Positions 17,137-26,354 are shown, counted from the first letter of the stretch. The stretch is DNA of 64,000 nt from Desulfobacteraceae bacterium (GCA_003599575.1 QZKV01000090.1:1-64000), one strand, 5' to 3'. A program made the numbers and translations. Notes: generated by a model not told the origin, from the sequence alone.

Positions 17137-17271
17137 CACTGGTATCCGTATTGCGCTTCACCGGCCCGACGGAGCCTGCGCCGGGATCTTAAGGTTTTAA
17201 AGCGCCTGAATCGATTTTTTTTGTTTACTTTCCACGTTTACGTTGATGGGTCAGGGAGGCTTTCGACCGAA

Positions 17272-18378
17272 ATGAAAAGGACGGCGGTATCGCTTGCTGC
17301 GGCAATGGGATGGGTGCTTCTGTTTTGCACTTCCGCGCCGGCTTTGGAAATCACCCCCAAGCTGCGCCTCGATGGAAATCTGGCCGGTGTCTATCAGTAC
17401 CAAAGCATCGGCGATGCGCCGGGCTTCGAGGACGGCGGACGCGGCGCAGTGGTATTCCAGCCGGCGCTTTCGGTTCAATTGAGCGGAAAAGATCTGCTCT
17501 ACGCCAAGTTCGGCTTTGCCGCAGGTAACGCCCTGAACGCCATCACGCCATTTGGGCCGGCATCCTGGGCCGCCGATCTGGAGGCCGACGTAAAGGGCAT
17601 CAACGGCCGCGACCGCGATTACCTGCTGACCGCTTGGTACCAGCATGCTTTCGATATGGCCGCAAACGGTTCTCTTTCGATCAGCGGCGGTATCATCGAT
17701 GCCACGGAATATCTGGACCAAAACGCATATGCCAATGATGAATTTACCCAATTCATGAATTCGGCGCTGGTCAACGCCCCAAATGCCTTCTTGCCCTCCT
17801 ATGACAAAGGCGCGGCCGCGCTTTGGGTAAACGGCAACTGGTCCGCCGCCGCCGTCTACATGAGCGTTGGGGAAAACGATGCTGCAGGCAGCTTCAATTT
17901 TTACGGCATTCAGGTCGCTTACAAACTTCTTCTTGAAATGGGCGAAGGCAACTACCGCTTCCATGTGAACGGCACCAGTGAAGATTTCAACAACCCTGAG
18001 GGCCATCCGGATCATTCCAAATTCGGGCTTTTACTTTCCTGCGATCAGCAGTTCGGCCGCAGCTTGGGCGCATGGGTGCGCATCGGGTGGCAGGATGACG
18101 ATGCCTTGATCGAATACGAGCGCCTGCTTTCCGGCGGTATTGATATCGGGGGTGACCGCTGGGCGCGCGACCAGGACAATATCGGCGTTGGATTGGCCTT
18201 GCTGGATCACGGCAACAGCGACCTCTCCAGCAGCAAAGTCATCGAAATCTACTATCGCTGGGTCGTCAACGAAACGGCTGCGCTGACGCTGGACTTCCAA
18301 TATCTAATCGATGCCTATGCCGGGGGGGAGGACCCCAAAGGGTTGGTCAGCGGGCTGCGTTTGGCAGTCTCTTTTTGA
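17272..18378 (+). CDS. Outer-membrane porin, OprB-like
   Basis: A 368-residue protein with a Lys-Arg-initiated signal peptide ending near SAPALEI, followed by beta-strand-rich sequence with alternating hydrophobic residues and a final Phe (LRLAVSF), typical of outer-membrane barrels. The pattern resembles carbohydrate-selective porins (OprB). A GGAGG lies 12 bases before the chosen ATG, rather far. It follows the DUF4198 gene by about 135 bases on the same strand and could be its outer-membrane partner. The substrate is unknown. Confidence 0.75.
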   Translation: MKRTAVSLAAAMGWVLLFCTSAPALEITPKLRLDGNLAGVYQYQSIGDAPGFEDGGRGAVVFQPALSVQLSGKDLLYAKFGFAAGNALNAITPFGPASWAADLEADVKGINGRDRDYLLTAWYQHAFDMAANGSLSISGGIIDATEYLDQNAYANDEFTQFMNSALVNAPNAFLPSYDKGAAALWVNGNWSAAAVYMSVGENDAAGSFNFYGIQVAYKLLLEMGEGNYRFHVNGTSEDFNNPEGHPDHSKFGLLLSCDQQFGRSLGAWVRIGWQDDDALIEYERLLSGGIDIGGDRWARDQDNIGVGLALLDHGNSDLSSSKVIEIYYRWVVNETAALTLDFQYLIDAYAGGEDPKGLVSGLRLAVSF

Positions 18379-18462
18379 CATAAATGGCAGCACCCGAGTT
18401 CACGCTTCTTGACAAGCGAACTCCGCAGGGGTGCACTGCAGGCATGAGTTTTTAGTGTTTTG

Positions 18463-18481
18463 GGGTGCATGGAATGCACCC
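18463..18481. other. Perfect hairpin in convergent intergenic region
   Basis: GGGTGCAT and ATGCACCC flank a three-base loop in the 267-base gap between the porin gene and hflC, which converge. No T-tract follows. Another imperfect hairpin lies near 18395-18422. The gap contains no gene; the hairpins may help end transcription from either side. Confidence 0.45.
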
Positions 18482-18645
18482 CTGGCCGGGCTTTAAAACA
18501 TAGTACATGCGGTCACCCTGACTCACTTGGTATTCCGCAACAACCGGATCGATCATTCATTCAGGCTCATAGGGAGCCTCCAGAACGGGCATTTATTCGC
18601 TGCCATACGGAAGCTGTCTTGAGGACCCCTACCTGCTACAGATCT

Positions 18646-19623
18646 CTATCTCTCCGACTTGAGAAGACTCCCTTGCGGCGACGCCTGCTTCAGGTAACGA
18701 TAAAAATCACTGTCCGTGGTCAGAACCATGACCGAATTTTTATTCGGACGCTCCTCGTAAACTTCCAAGGTGCGCAGAAAAGCATAGAACTCGGGATCGC
18801 GACCGTAAGCCTTTCCGTAGATCTGAGTGGCTTCGGCATCGGCTTTGCCTTGGACTTCCTGAACTTGGCGATAAGCGGTCGAACGGATCTGGCGCAGGTC
18901 TTTTTCCATTTGACCGAGAATTTCGGCGCTGCGTCCTTCTCCTTCCGAACGGAACTGCGCGGCGATGCGTTTGCGTTCGGAAATCATGCGGTCGTATACT
19001 TTTTTACGGACGCTTTCCACGTAGTCCAGCCGCTTGATGCGCACATCCACCAGCTCGATGCCGTACTGGGGGATGATTCTGCGTGATTCGGCCAAAATGG
19101 TGCGCGTGATCTCTTCACGTCCGCGGGTGATCTCCTTTTTTAACTCTTTTTCCTGTTCTTCCGGAACATCTTTCAGTGCTTCCTGCTCGGGCACTTCCCA
19201 GGAGGAGCTGCGCACCAGCTCGACCAGTTCGCTGCTCGATACCTGATCGCGGACCACCGAATCCAAAATATCGTTCAGACGCGAAGTGGCACCTTCTTCG
19301 GTGCCTACGTTTTCCATGAATTTGATGGCATCGGCGATGCGCCAGCGCGCTGTGGTGTCCACCCATATGAATTCGCGCCCTTTGGTGGGGATCTGATTGG
19401 GATCGCCATCCCAAACCAGCAGGCGTTTTTCAAATCGGCGCACCTCCTGTATAAACGGCAGCTTAACATGCAGCCCCGCCTCTGTCACCGGTTGGCCGAC
19501 CGGTTTGCCAAACTGTACGATCACCGCCTGAAGGCCTTCCTGCAAAGTATAAACGGCGCTGTAAAGGGTCAGAAAGATTAATGCGATCGCGCCCAGGGCC
19601 ACGATTTTCAGCGTGTTGCTCAT
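18646..19623 (-). CDS. hflC: HflC, SPFH-domain protease modulator
   Basis: A 325-residue protein with an N-terminal membrane anchor followed by an SPFH/band-7 domain (GLQAVIVQFGKPVGQPVTEAGLHVKLPF) and a long helical stalk with Glu/Arg/Ala repeats. It forms the membrane HflKC complex that surrounds and controls the FtsH protease. The ATG overlaps the stop of hflK, so translation is coupled. Length and order match E. coli HflC. Confidence 0.95.
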   Translation of the reverse strand: MSNTLKIVALGAIALIFLTLYSAVYTLQEGLQAVIVQFGKPVGQPVTEAGLHVKLPFIQEVRRFEKRLLVWDGDPNQIPTKGREFIWVDTTARWRIADAIKFMENVGTEEGATSRLNDILDSVVRDQVSSSELVELVRSSSWEVPEQEALKDVPEEQEKELKKEITRGREEITRTILAESRRIIPQYGIELVDVRIKRLDYVESVRKKVYDRMISERKRIAAQFRSEGEGRSAEILGQMEKDLRQIRSTAYRQVQEVQGKADAEATQIYGKAYGRDPEFYAFLRTLEVYEERPNKNSVMVLTTDSDFYRYLKQASPQGSLLKSER

Positions 19624-20666
19624 GGTTGTTTTCCTCCCATCGGTTGAGCGGCACCGGGATCCAGCGGCAGAAACGGCAATAGGGCCTTCTGGTCCTTGTC
19701 CACAATGTAAATTCCTTTCAACTCGGAAAGGAAACCACTCATGGCCTCAAGGTACATACGCCTTCTGGTCACTTCAGGCGCGCCTCGGTATTCATCCAGG
19801 ATCGCTGCGAAGCGCGTCGCTTCGCCCTCAGCGCGATTGACCCTTTCAAGAGCGTATCCTTCGGCCTGGCTGATATTTTGTTGGGCCACACCACCGGCCT
19901 TGGGGATTTCACGGTTGGCCTGCTCCTGGGCCTGGTTGATCGTACGCTCTCTGTCCTGGCGGGCTTCGTTGACTTCGTTGAAGGCTGGTCTGACCGGTTC
20001 GGGCGGGGTGACATCCTGGAGTTCGACCGTTACAAGCCGCACGCCGGTATCGTAATCGGTTAAAATCTTCTGGATCTCATCCCTGCTCTCCGAGGCCACC
20101 TTGACGCGGTCGACCGTGAGTACCTCGCTGCCCAGCCGGTTGCCGACCACGCGGCGCATGACGGCTTCAGTGATATCACGAATGGTTTTAGAGGTGTCGC
20201 GGACATGGAACAGGAAGCGGATCGGATCCTCGATCCGGTATTGAATGATCCACTGCACATCGATGACGTTTAAATCTCCGGTCAACATGAGCGATTCGGT
20301 ACTGTAAGCACCGCTGTCCGCATAGCGCGACCGCTCGCCCGGAACGGTGGCCACGGTCCGGAAACCGAATTCCTCTTTCAACACCCGGGCGGTGGGAACC
20401 AGTTGTACGGTTTCAATCCCGAAAGGCAACTTGAAATGCAGCCCCGGGGGGGCGGTGCGGTCCACTTTGCCAAATCGCTGCACAATGCCGGTTTCCTGCG
20501 GCTGAACCGTAAACCAGACAGTGGAAAAGAAAATCAACACCACCAAGCCTGCCGCTATTAAAAGGATTGGTAAACCCTTGCGCTTGTTCCACTGTTTTCT
20601 CAATCGATCGATGATTTCGTCCAAAGACGGTTGCTGTCCCCCGGACGAGGGATGCCACTGCTGCAT
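19620..20666 (-). CDS. hflK: HflK, SPFH-domain protease modulator
   Basis: A 348-residue inner-membrane protein. The N-terminus is short and Gly/Gln-rich (SSGGQQPSLDE), followed by a single membrane helix around residues 35-53 and an SPFH domain (QPQETGIVQRFGKV, PPGLHFKLPFGIETV). The helical region carries QEQANREIPKAGG and the C-terminus is Pro/Gly-rich. AAAGGAGG precedes the ATG. It partners with HflC, encoded immediately downstream, in regulating FtsH. E. coli HflK is longer because of a Gly-rich N-terminal tail that is abbreviated here. Confidence 0.95.
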   Translation of the reverse strand: MQQWHPSSGGQQPSLDEIIDRLRKQWNKRKGLPILLIAAGLVVLIFFSTVWFTVQPQETGIVQRFGKVDRTAPPGLHFKLPFGIETVQLVPTARVLKEEFGFRTVATVPGERSRYADSGAYSTESLMLTGDLNVIDVQWIIQYRIEDPIRFLFHVRDTSKTIRDITEAVMRRVVGNRLGSEVLTVDRVKVASESRDEIQKILTDYDTGVRLVTVELQDVTPPEPVRPAFNEVNEARQDRERTINQAQEQANREIPKAGGVAQQNISQAEGYALERVNRAEGEATRFAAILDEYRGAPEVTRRRMYLEAMSGFLSELKGIYIVDKDQKALLPFLPLDPGAAQPMGGKQP

Positions 20667-20969
20667 TGGATACCTCCTTTGTTATATTGAAAAACACTAT
20701 ATAATCATCAAACTCGGAAATGCGATACGCTTCAAGATCGGCCGGATAGACAGGCGTTTGCCGAAAGAGGCGATGACTTTTGGTGCCGCACTACAAAGTC
20801 AAGATCCTCCTAATACATGCTTAACCCACTTGTGCCGTTCACGTTTTACTAATTTAATGGCTGCCATGTGCTTTCGGTTGGAACGGGTCACGCGTTAATA
20901 ACCTAGCTCCGAAGCCGTGAAAAGCGGTTCGGAAGGTGGTCCATAAACCCAAAAATGGGGAGGGAGAAG
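20667..20969. other. Gene-free stretch between hflK and the outer-membrane protein gene
   Basis: About 300 bases between divergent genes. Near hflK the sequence is AT-rich and probably holds its promoter. At about 20910-20932 a CCGAA...TTCGG hairpin sits in the leader of the plus-strand gene. No gene was seen. Confidence 0.4.
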
Positions 20970-21530
20970 ATGAGGAAGACAATTTTTGTTTTAGCGCTTA
21001 TTTCAGCTCTATGCATCGGCACAACAGCAGCGGCCCAGGAGACCACCACGCCAATGCTTCGGGAAGGGGTTAAGGAGTTGGGCCTGGAAGGTAATATCGA
21101 TCTTGAAGGCACCCAGGGGGATATCGATGCGGATCTGAACGCAAGGTTCGGGTATTTTTTAGACCGGCATCTGGAAGTCGGTCCCTTTTTCAGCTTCTCA
21201 AGGAGCAATGACGGGGATGTCATGAGTTATGGGCTGGGCGCTTTTGCAGACTGGCATCTTTTGGGATACAACATGGTCGGGTTTGCCAAAACCGTTCCTT
21301 ACATCGGGGCAAGCCTCGGATTGTACTTTTTGGATACCGACGTGGATGAAGACGAGAGCGGCTTGTCTTTCATACCGCGCGTGGGTATAAAATGGTTTTT
21401 CCGCGACTATGTGGCGGTGGACACTAATTTTTTCTTGGCCCTGGCCACCGACGATATTTACGTCAACGACAATGACACCGATAAGTATGACATCGGCATC
21501 AATATCGGCTTGCGGGTCTATTTCGAATAA
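20970..21530 (+). CDS. Small outer-membrane beta-barrel protein
   Basis: A 186-residue protein with a signal peptide (MRKTIFVLALISALCIG) ending around TTAAAQE, then amphipathic strands with acidic loops (DTDVDEDESG, YVNDNDTDKYD) and a terminal Phe-Glu after LRVYF. The pattern fits an eight-stranded OmpA/OmpW-like barrel. A purine-rich GGGAGGGAGA precedes the ATG. It is monocistronic, ended by the terminator at 21565. Function unknown; acidic loops may bind cations. Confidence 0.78.
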   Translation: MRKTIFVLALISALCIGTTAAAQETTTPMLREGVKELGLEGNIDLEGTQGDIDADLNARFGYFLDRHLEVGPFFSFSRSNDGDVMSYGLGAFADWHLLGYNMVGFAKTVPYIGASLGLYFLDTDVDEDESGLSFIPRVGIKWFFRDYVAVDTNFFLALATDDIYVNDNDTDKYDIGINIGLRVYFE

Positions 21531-21564
21531 TTTGTGGTAACCCCGTAAAGACGGACTAATTTTT

Positions 21565-21610
21565 AAACGGCCTGTCAGCAGCGGATCTGCGTGACAGGCC
21601 GTTTTGTTTT
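21565..21610 (+). terminator. Rho-independent terminator
   Basis: Thirteen-base arms (21565-21577 and 21592-21604) are perfect complements with a 14-base loop, followed by a T-rich run. It ends the transcript of the small outer-membrane protein gene. Confidence 0.9.
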
Positions 21611-21680
21611 GCCGGGCATATTGAAAAGTGCTCAATCCATGTCGCGCCGCCCGGGCGGCGCTTAAAATCAATGAAACGAA

Positions 21681-21709
21681 TTGACGTTCATTTTTGTTTC
21701 CGGTATGAA
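21681..21709 (+). promoter_or_regulatory. Sigma-70 promoter of bioB
   Basis: TTGACG and TATGAA are separated by exactly 17 bases, and the predicted transcription start (about 21716) falls at the edge of the BirA-type operator. Confidence 0.7.
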
Positions 21710-21717
21710 GCCCACAA

Positions 21718-21749
21718 TTGTTAACCCCATCGATGTATAAGTTAACATT
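21718..21749 (+). promoter_or_regulatory. Probable BirA operator upstream of bioB
   Basis: TTGTTAACC and GTTAACATT are half-sites whose 7-base cores (TGTTAAC and GTTAACA) are exact complements separated by 15 bases. This is close to the BirA consensus TTGTAAACC-N15/16-GGTTTACAA. It lies directly between the promoter and the ribosome binding site of biotin synthase, where biotinoyl-AMP-bound BirA would block transcription when biotin is plentiful. Confidence 0.75.
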
Positions 21750-21762
21750 GGCAGGAGGTTCC

Positions 21763-22761
21763 ATGCTCAACGCAACAATCATGAATACCGCCGCGAAAAT
21801 CACCACCTCTGACAATTGGTGCATTTCCCGAGAGCAATCCCTGGCTTTGGTTCCGAATCGACCGGAAGAGATCATGGATTTACTGAGCTGCGCCAACAAG
21901 ATCCGCCAGCGCTTCAAGCAGCAGCAGATGTTCAAATGCGGGATCGTCAACGCCAAGAGCGGACTTTGTGCGGAAGATTGCGCGTTCTGCGCTCAATCGG
22001 TACATCATCAGTGCCGGATCGAGGTCTACCCCCTGTGGGACAGCACGGAACTGATCGAAGCCGGACTTCGACTTGCGACTGCCGGTGTCAACCACTATTC
22101 GATAGTGACCAGCGGAACGGCCTTAAATGCCGACGAAATCGACACGGTATGCCGGGCGGCCGAAACCCTTCGAAAAAAAACTGATATGAAGCTGTGCGCC
22201 TCATTGGGCCTGCTTACGGAGGCTGCTGCTCGAAAATTGAGGGCCGCCGGCATTATGCGGTACCATCACAATATTGAGACGGCCCGCAGTCACTTTGATC
22301 AGATTTGCACCACCCATCACTTCGCTGAAGATTTAGATACCTTGCAGGCGGCCAAAGCAGCCGGGCTGGAGATTTGCAGCGGCGGCATTTTCGGTATGGG
22401 CGAGTCGTGGGAACAGCGCGTCGAGATGGCCATGATTCTCAGAGAAATGGATGTGGACACCATTCCGATCAATTTCCTCAATCCCATCGAGGGAACGCGC
22501 CTGGGGGGGAGAAAAACCATGCCTCCGCTGGAGGCATTGGCCTGCATCGCCTTGTTTCGCTTCATTCATCCCCGCCGGGACATCACCATTTGCGGAGGCC
22601 GGGAGATCACCCTGAAAGACCTTCAATCCTGGGTTTTCTTTGCGGGCGCCAATGGTTTGATGATCGGCAATTATCTGACCACCAAGGGCCGCAGTATTCC
22701 GGTCGATTTGGAGATGATCGCCGACCTGGGTTACAGTGACGCCCGAGATGTCCTGCCGTAG
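21763..22761 (+). CDS. bioB: Biotin synthase (radical SAM)
   Basis: A 332-residue enzyme that inserts sulfur into dethiobiotin. The radical-SAM cluster Cys residues are in CAEDCAFCAQS (about residues 69, 73, 76). Further conserved motifs are YHHNIETA, EICSGGIFGMGES and NFLNPIEGTRL, and the C-terminus has the IGNYLTT block. The ATG at 21763 is preceded by AGGAGG; ATG at 21781 is an alternative. No other biotin gene (bioA, bioD, bioF) is nearby, so the pathway genes are elsewhere or biotin precursors come from outside. A BirA-type operator controls it. Confidence 0.96.
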   Translation: MLNATIMNTAAKITTSDNWCISREQSLALVPNRPEEIMDLLSCANKIRQRFKQQQMFKCGIVNAKSGLCAEDCAFCAQSVHHQCRIEVYPLWDSTELIEAGLRLATAGVNHYSIVTSGTALNADEIDTVCRAAETLRKKTDMKLCASLGLLTEAAARKLRAAGIMRYHHNIETARSHFDQICTTHHFAEDLDTLQAAKAAGLEICSGGIFGMGESWEQRVEMAMILREMDVDTIPINFLNPIEGTRLGGRKTMPPLEALACIALFRFIHPRRDITICGGREITLKDLQSWVFFAGANGLMIGNYLTTKGRSIPVDLEMIADLGYSDARDVLP

Positions 22762-22840
22762 TGGCATCGAACGCACCCCATTCCTAATGAACAGTGTCCG
22801 TCCCTGTTTAAATCAAAACAATCTTCATGTTTCAACGGTA

Positions 22841-22869
22841 TTGAAATAAAGACACGTTTCGCCTATATT
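22841..22869 (+). promoter_or_regulatory. Sigma-70 promoter of the polyamine operon
   Basis: TTGAAA and TATATT separated by 17 bases, ending 58 bases before the GTG start of the arginine decarboxylase gene. Both hexamers match the consensus in five and five of six positions. Confidence 0.65.
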
Positions 22870-22927
22870 CCTCCGAATTTATTCTGGTCATTCGGGTTTC
22901 CCAATCCGTGCAGAAAGGAATGGCGCC

Positions 22928-23488
22928 GTGTATAAAATCGTACCCAAACAGATGTTCTTCACCAAAGGTGTGGGCTATCACCGCAACAAACTGCAAAGTT
23001 TTGAGTTGGCCTTAAGAGACGCCGGTATTGAAATATGCAACCTGGTCACCATATCGAGCATTTTTCCGCCGGATTGTAAAATTATCTCTAAAAGCGAAGG
23101 ATTGAAATGCCTTGTTCCCGGCCAGATCACCTTCGTCGTACTGGCGCGCGAAAGCACCAACGAGCCGAGCCGTTTGGTAACGGCCGCCGTCGGATTGGCC
23201 CAGCCTAAGGACAAGAAGCAGTACGGTTATATTTCCGAGCACCACGGCTATGGGCAGAACGCCCGGCAGTCCGGTGATTTTGCCGAAGACTTGGCAGCCA
23301 CCATGCTGGCCTCCACGCTGGGTATTGAACTGGACCCGGACCAGGCCTGGGATGAACGCAAACAGCATTACGTAGCCGGTAAGGATCGTCTGTTTGTCAG
23401 CCGCAGCATAGCCAAGGCGGCCCATGGTCACAAAGATGCACTTTGGACGACGGTGGTTGCCTGTGCCGTGATGTTGATCATTGATTAA
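22928..23488 (+). CDS. pdaD: Pyruvoyl-dependent arginine decarboxylase
   Basis: A 186-residue enzyme converting arginine to agmatine. The self-cleavage site is the Ser-Ser pair in [11 protein letters not shown] (Ser43/Ser44); the second Ser becomes the pyruvoyl group. Further conserved blocks are [16 protein letters not shown] and [14 protein letters not shown] start with AAAGGA 8 bases upstream. It is first in an apparent operon with a deoxyhypusine-synthase-like gene and agmatinase, so agmatine would pass to putrescine. Length fits the archaeal/bacterial family. Confidence 0.93.
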   Translation: MYKIVPKQMFFTKGVGYHRNKLQSFELALRDAGIEICNLVTISSIFPPDCKIISKSEGLKCLVPGQITFVVLARESTNEPSRLVTAAVGLAQPKDKKQYGYISEHHGYGQNARQSGDFAEDLAATMLASTLGIELDPDQAWDERKQHYVAGKDRLFVSRSIAKAAHGHKDALWTTVVACAVMLIID

Positions 23489-23509
23489 ACCCGCCGGAAA
23501 AAAGGTATC

Positions 23510-24571
23510 ATGAAATCTTTGTTCAAGGATGCGCCGGATATTATACCGGAGCGAATCAAAAAGGGATTAAGCGTTCCTGAATTGATTGAATTGATGGGCG
23601 GCACCTGTTTCGAAGCCCGCAACGTCAGGCGCGCAGCCCGTTTATTTGCCCGCATGATCGATCAGGGCGACACGATATGGTTGGGTATTGCCGGCGCCGG
23701 CATTGCCGGCGGCATGGGCGGCATGGTCATCTCCTTGCTGGAGGCGGGTTTTATCGACGTGATCTGCTCCACCGGAGCCCAAGTGTATCACGATCTGCAT
23801 TTTGCTTATGCATTGCCCGTTAAATCGATTCATCCCCATCATGATGACGATGTTCTGCGCCGCCATGGGGATACGCGGATTTACGATATCGGTATCCGCG
23901 AAAAAGAGACCCTCGAAGCCCAGGACGCGATCATCCGCAGATTCATCCAGGAACAGCACGCCAGATTGGGCGGAAAAGCGCTGTCCACATGGGAGTTCAA
24001 CTACCAACTGGGGCTCTGGGCGGCCGAAAACGCACCCTATCCGGAGCGCAGTTTTACGGTTGCCGCGGCCCGCTTGGGCGTACCTGTTTTTTGGGATTCG
24101 CTCTCCAATCACTCCATTGCGATGAACCTTGTCCGCACCGATGCACAAGGCTATCCCATCCATCTGTCGGCCCAAAAGGATATTTTCCATTCGGCCGCTA
24201 TTGCATACATGTCGCCAAAGACGGGATTTGTGGAGTTGGGCGGGGGCGGTCCCAAAAATTTCATCCAGCAGACCGGCCCAACCATCAGCCAGATTCTGGA
24301 GGTGGATTTCGAGGGCGCCGACCGCGGCATCCAGATCGGCACCGCCGTTGAGCGGGAAGGCAGTTTGTCGAGTTGCACGTTCGGCGAAGCGGTCACCTGG
24401 GGAAAATACCATCATGCCGACCAGGCCAACCTGGTACAGGTGTGGGGCGAGTACAGCATCATCTTTCCCCTGCTGGCCGCCTATGTCATCGATTCGTGCA
24501 AACCGCGCAGGCCGGGTCAGCTATGCACCCAGATCGCCGAACGGGTGCAAAAGCTGGAGGCGGCCGCTTGA
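23510..24571 (+). CDS. Deoxyhypusine synthase-like protein (probable polyamine aminobutyl transferase)
   Basis: A 353-residue protein of the deoxyhypusine synthase family. It keeps the nucleotide-binding GIAGAGIAGGMGG region, the STGAQVYHDLHFA block, ELGGGGPKNFIQQ and the EAVTWGKY motif whose Lys (about residue 299) is the catalytic residue in the family. Bacteria lack eIF5A, so a true deoxyhypusine role is unlikely; bacterial members are known or proposed to make homospermidine or spermidine by aminobutyl transfer. The position between arginine decarboxylase (22 bases upstream) and agmatinase (overlapping) supports a polyamine role. The exact product is uncertain. Confidence 0.85.
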   Translation: MKSLFKDAPDIIPERIKKGLSVPELIELMGGTCFEARNVRRAARLFARMIDQGDTIWLGIAGAGIAGGMGGMVISLLEAGFIDVICSTGAQVYHDLHFAYALPVKSIHPHHDDDVLRRHGDTRIYDIGIREKETLEAQDAIIRRFIQEQHARLGGKALSTWEFNYQLGLWAAENAPYPERSFTVAAARLGVPVFWDSLSNHSIAMNLVRTDAQGYPIHLSAQKDIFHSAAIAYMSPKTGFVELGGGGPKNFIQQTGPTISQILEVDFEGADRGIQIGTAVEREGSLSSCTFGEAVTWGKYHHADQANLVQVWGEYSIIFPLLAAYVIDSCKPRRPGQLCTQIAERVQKLEAAA

Positions 24572-25464
24572 AATCACACCCGATGCCCTTTTTGGGGCCC
24601 CCATCCCGATACTCTAATTTGAATAGCGCCCGGGTTGTGGTGCTCCCTTTCCCCTACGAGGGCGGCGTCTCATACGGCCGGGGTACGGCCAATGCTCCCC
24701 AGGCGGTGCTGGAGGCCTCCCAGCAGGTCGAGTTCTACGATGTAGAGCTGGATGCCGAACCCTTCCGGGTGGGCATTGCCACGCTGGCGAGCCCTTCAGT
24801 GCCGGATGATCCAGGCCGGATGACGGACCTCCTGGCGCAGCTCACGGACGATCTGCTGATCCGCAACAAGTTTCCGATCGTGGTCGGTGGCGATCATTCG
24901 ATTACCAGCGGCTGCGTGCGTGCGCTGAGCAAGCATTATCCGGCCCTGGGCGTCATCCAACTGGACGCGCATGCCGATCTGCGCGACAGTTATGACGGCA
25001 GCCCCCTGAGCCACGCCAGCGTCATGGCGCGCATCCGCGAGATGACGCCCCACAGCTTGCAGTTGGGCATTCGCAGCATGGACGTAGAAGAAGCGCAGCG
25101 CGTCAAAGCGGAGAAACTCCCCTTTTGCACCATGCGCCAGTGGCGGCGGGGGCAATTCGATCTGCAGGCCGCGTTGGCGGCATTGCCCGAAAAGGTGTTC
25201 ATCACCCTGGATGTGGACGTCTTCGATTGGAGCGTTATCGCCGGAACCGGAACGCCCGAGCCCGGCGGTCTTTACTGGGATGAAGCGCTCGAGTTGCTGG
25301 AAACCATTTTCGCTTCCAAAACGGTGGTCGGCTGCGACGTTGTCGAACTGGCCTGCCGTCCCCATGATCTCAATTCACCTTACGCCGTGGCCAAACTGAT
25401 CTACAAGATGATCGGCTTCAAGTTTGCCGGGCAGTTGAAATCCCTGTCCCAGTTCGTGCCCTAA
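24568..25464 (+). CDS. speB: Agmatinase (ureohydrolase family)
   Basis: A 298-residue enzyme hydrolysing agmatine to putrescine and urea. The three metal-ligand motifs of the arginase/agmatinase family are present: GGDHSIT, LDAHADLRD and LDVDVFDWS. The TTG at 24568 overlaps the stop of the upstream gene and has GGAGG 7 bases before it, so it is favoured; the next start is ATG at 24583. Agmatinase rather than arginase is preferred because an arginine decarboxylase gene is in the same operon. This would complete arginine to putrescine. Confidence 0.9.
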   Translation: MKSHPMPFLGPPSRYSNLNSARVVVLPFPYEGGVSYGRGTANAPQAVLEASQQVEFYDVELDAEPFRVGIATLASPSVPDDPGRMTDLLAQLTDDLLIRNKFPIVVGGDHSITSGCVRALSKHYPALGVIQLDAHADLRDSYDGSPLSHASVMARIREMTPHSLQLGIRSMDVEEAQRVKAEKLPFCTMRQWRRGQFDLQAALAALPEKVFITLDVDVFDWSVIAGTGTPEPGGLYWDEALELLETIFASKTVVGCDVVELACRPHDLNSPYAVAKLIYKMIGFKFAGQLKSLSQFVP

Positions 25465-25583
25465 ACGATGCTGCCGCAAATTGATACTTGCGTTCACGTC
25501 ATCCATGCAGTGTTCTTGAAGGGCGCTGGCAACAAGACCCTTTCGGAGTTGATCGAGCCGAATTTGCAGGTGATCACGCAGCC

Positions 25584-26354
25584 TCAACACAGTTCGAAAT
25601 ACCGGGTAAATTGCTCCCGCGGAGCTGTCCGGGCCGGCTCCCAGGTGCGTTCGCTGAAACGGATGTGCCCGTCGGACGCGATCATCAGCACGCTAGAAGA
25701 CCGCGTCCCGTAGTCGGGGCTGGTGATAAAGATGGGGCTCAACACTCTTTCCCAGGCAAGATCAACGCCGGTGGCCGGCAGGCGATCATCGGAGGCAAGG
25801 GTCTGGTCCTGAAGCAGCTCCAGTATGGCTTCGGGCGTGATCTTCTGGGCACTGTTGATACACCCACGCAACCGCTGTTTGCCGGTTTCGATCTTGGGCC
25901 AGGGTGTATCCAGCAAGTGATTGCTCAAGCCGTAGATGCCCGGACCTAAGGCCCGTATCACTTTCCCATGACTGGAGAAGTATAGAAGATCGTTCGCATC
26001 GCCGACGATGAGGTTGAATCCATTGTATCGATCGGCAGTGGCGGCGATTGCCTGCATATAATCCATGGGCGGCGCATGGCCTGAAAGGAAATCCGCCACA
26101 AGCTGGCCGCGGGAAAGTGCGCTGGTCTTCAGGGCGCGCGGATCCCGGAAATTGGTTAGGGCCGCCAGCCGCCCGCCGCGTGTGATCCCCATCCAGGTCC
26201 CCTTTTGCTGCAGATCACGTCCGGCCAGCACCTCCGGATGGTCCCGCCAGAACTCAAGCGGCGCCGTGGGACGGGCGTAAAATTCATCCCGATTGGCGCC
26301 CAGCACCAGGCGATAGCGGGGATGGACTTGATATGCAAAAAGTATCAGGCACAT
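25584..26354 (-). CDS. NRDE (TANGO2-like, DUF833) family protein
   Basis: A 256-residue protein beginning MCLILFAYQ, with the eponymous Asn-Arg-Asp-Glu in LVLGANRDEFYARP, then AGRDLQQKGTWMGI and ALTNFRDP. It resembles the Ntn-hydrolase fold, in which Cys2 could act as nucleophile after Met removal; that is inferred from the family fold. Family members are widespread; eukaryotic TANGO2 affects lipid and heme handling. The bacterial role is not established. It converges on the agmatinase gene and is divergent from the thiolase gene. Confidence 0.88.
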   Translation of the reverse strand: MCLILFAYQVHPRYRLVLGANRDEFYARPTAPLEFWRDHPEVLAGRDLQQKGTWMGITRGGRLAALTNFRDPRALKTSALSRGQLVADFLSGHAPPMDYMQAIAATADRYNGFNLIVGDANDLLYFSSHGKVIRALGPGIYGLSNHLLDTPWPKIETGKQRLRGCINSAQKITPEAILELLQDQTLASDDRLPATGVDLAWERVLSPIFITSPDYGTRSSSVLMIASDGHIRFSERTWEPARTAPREQFTRYFELC

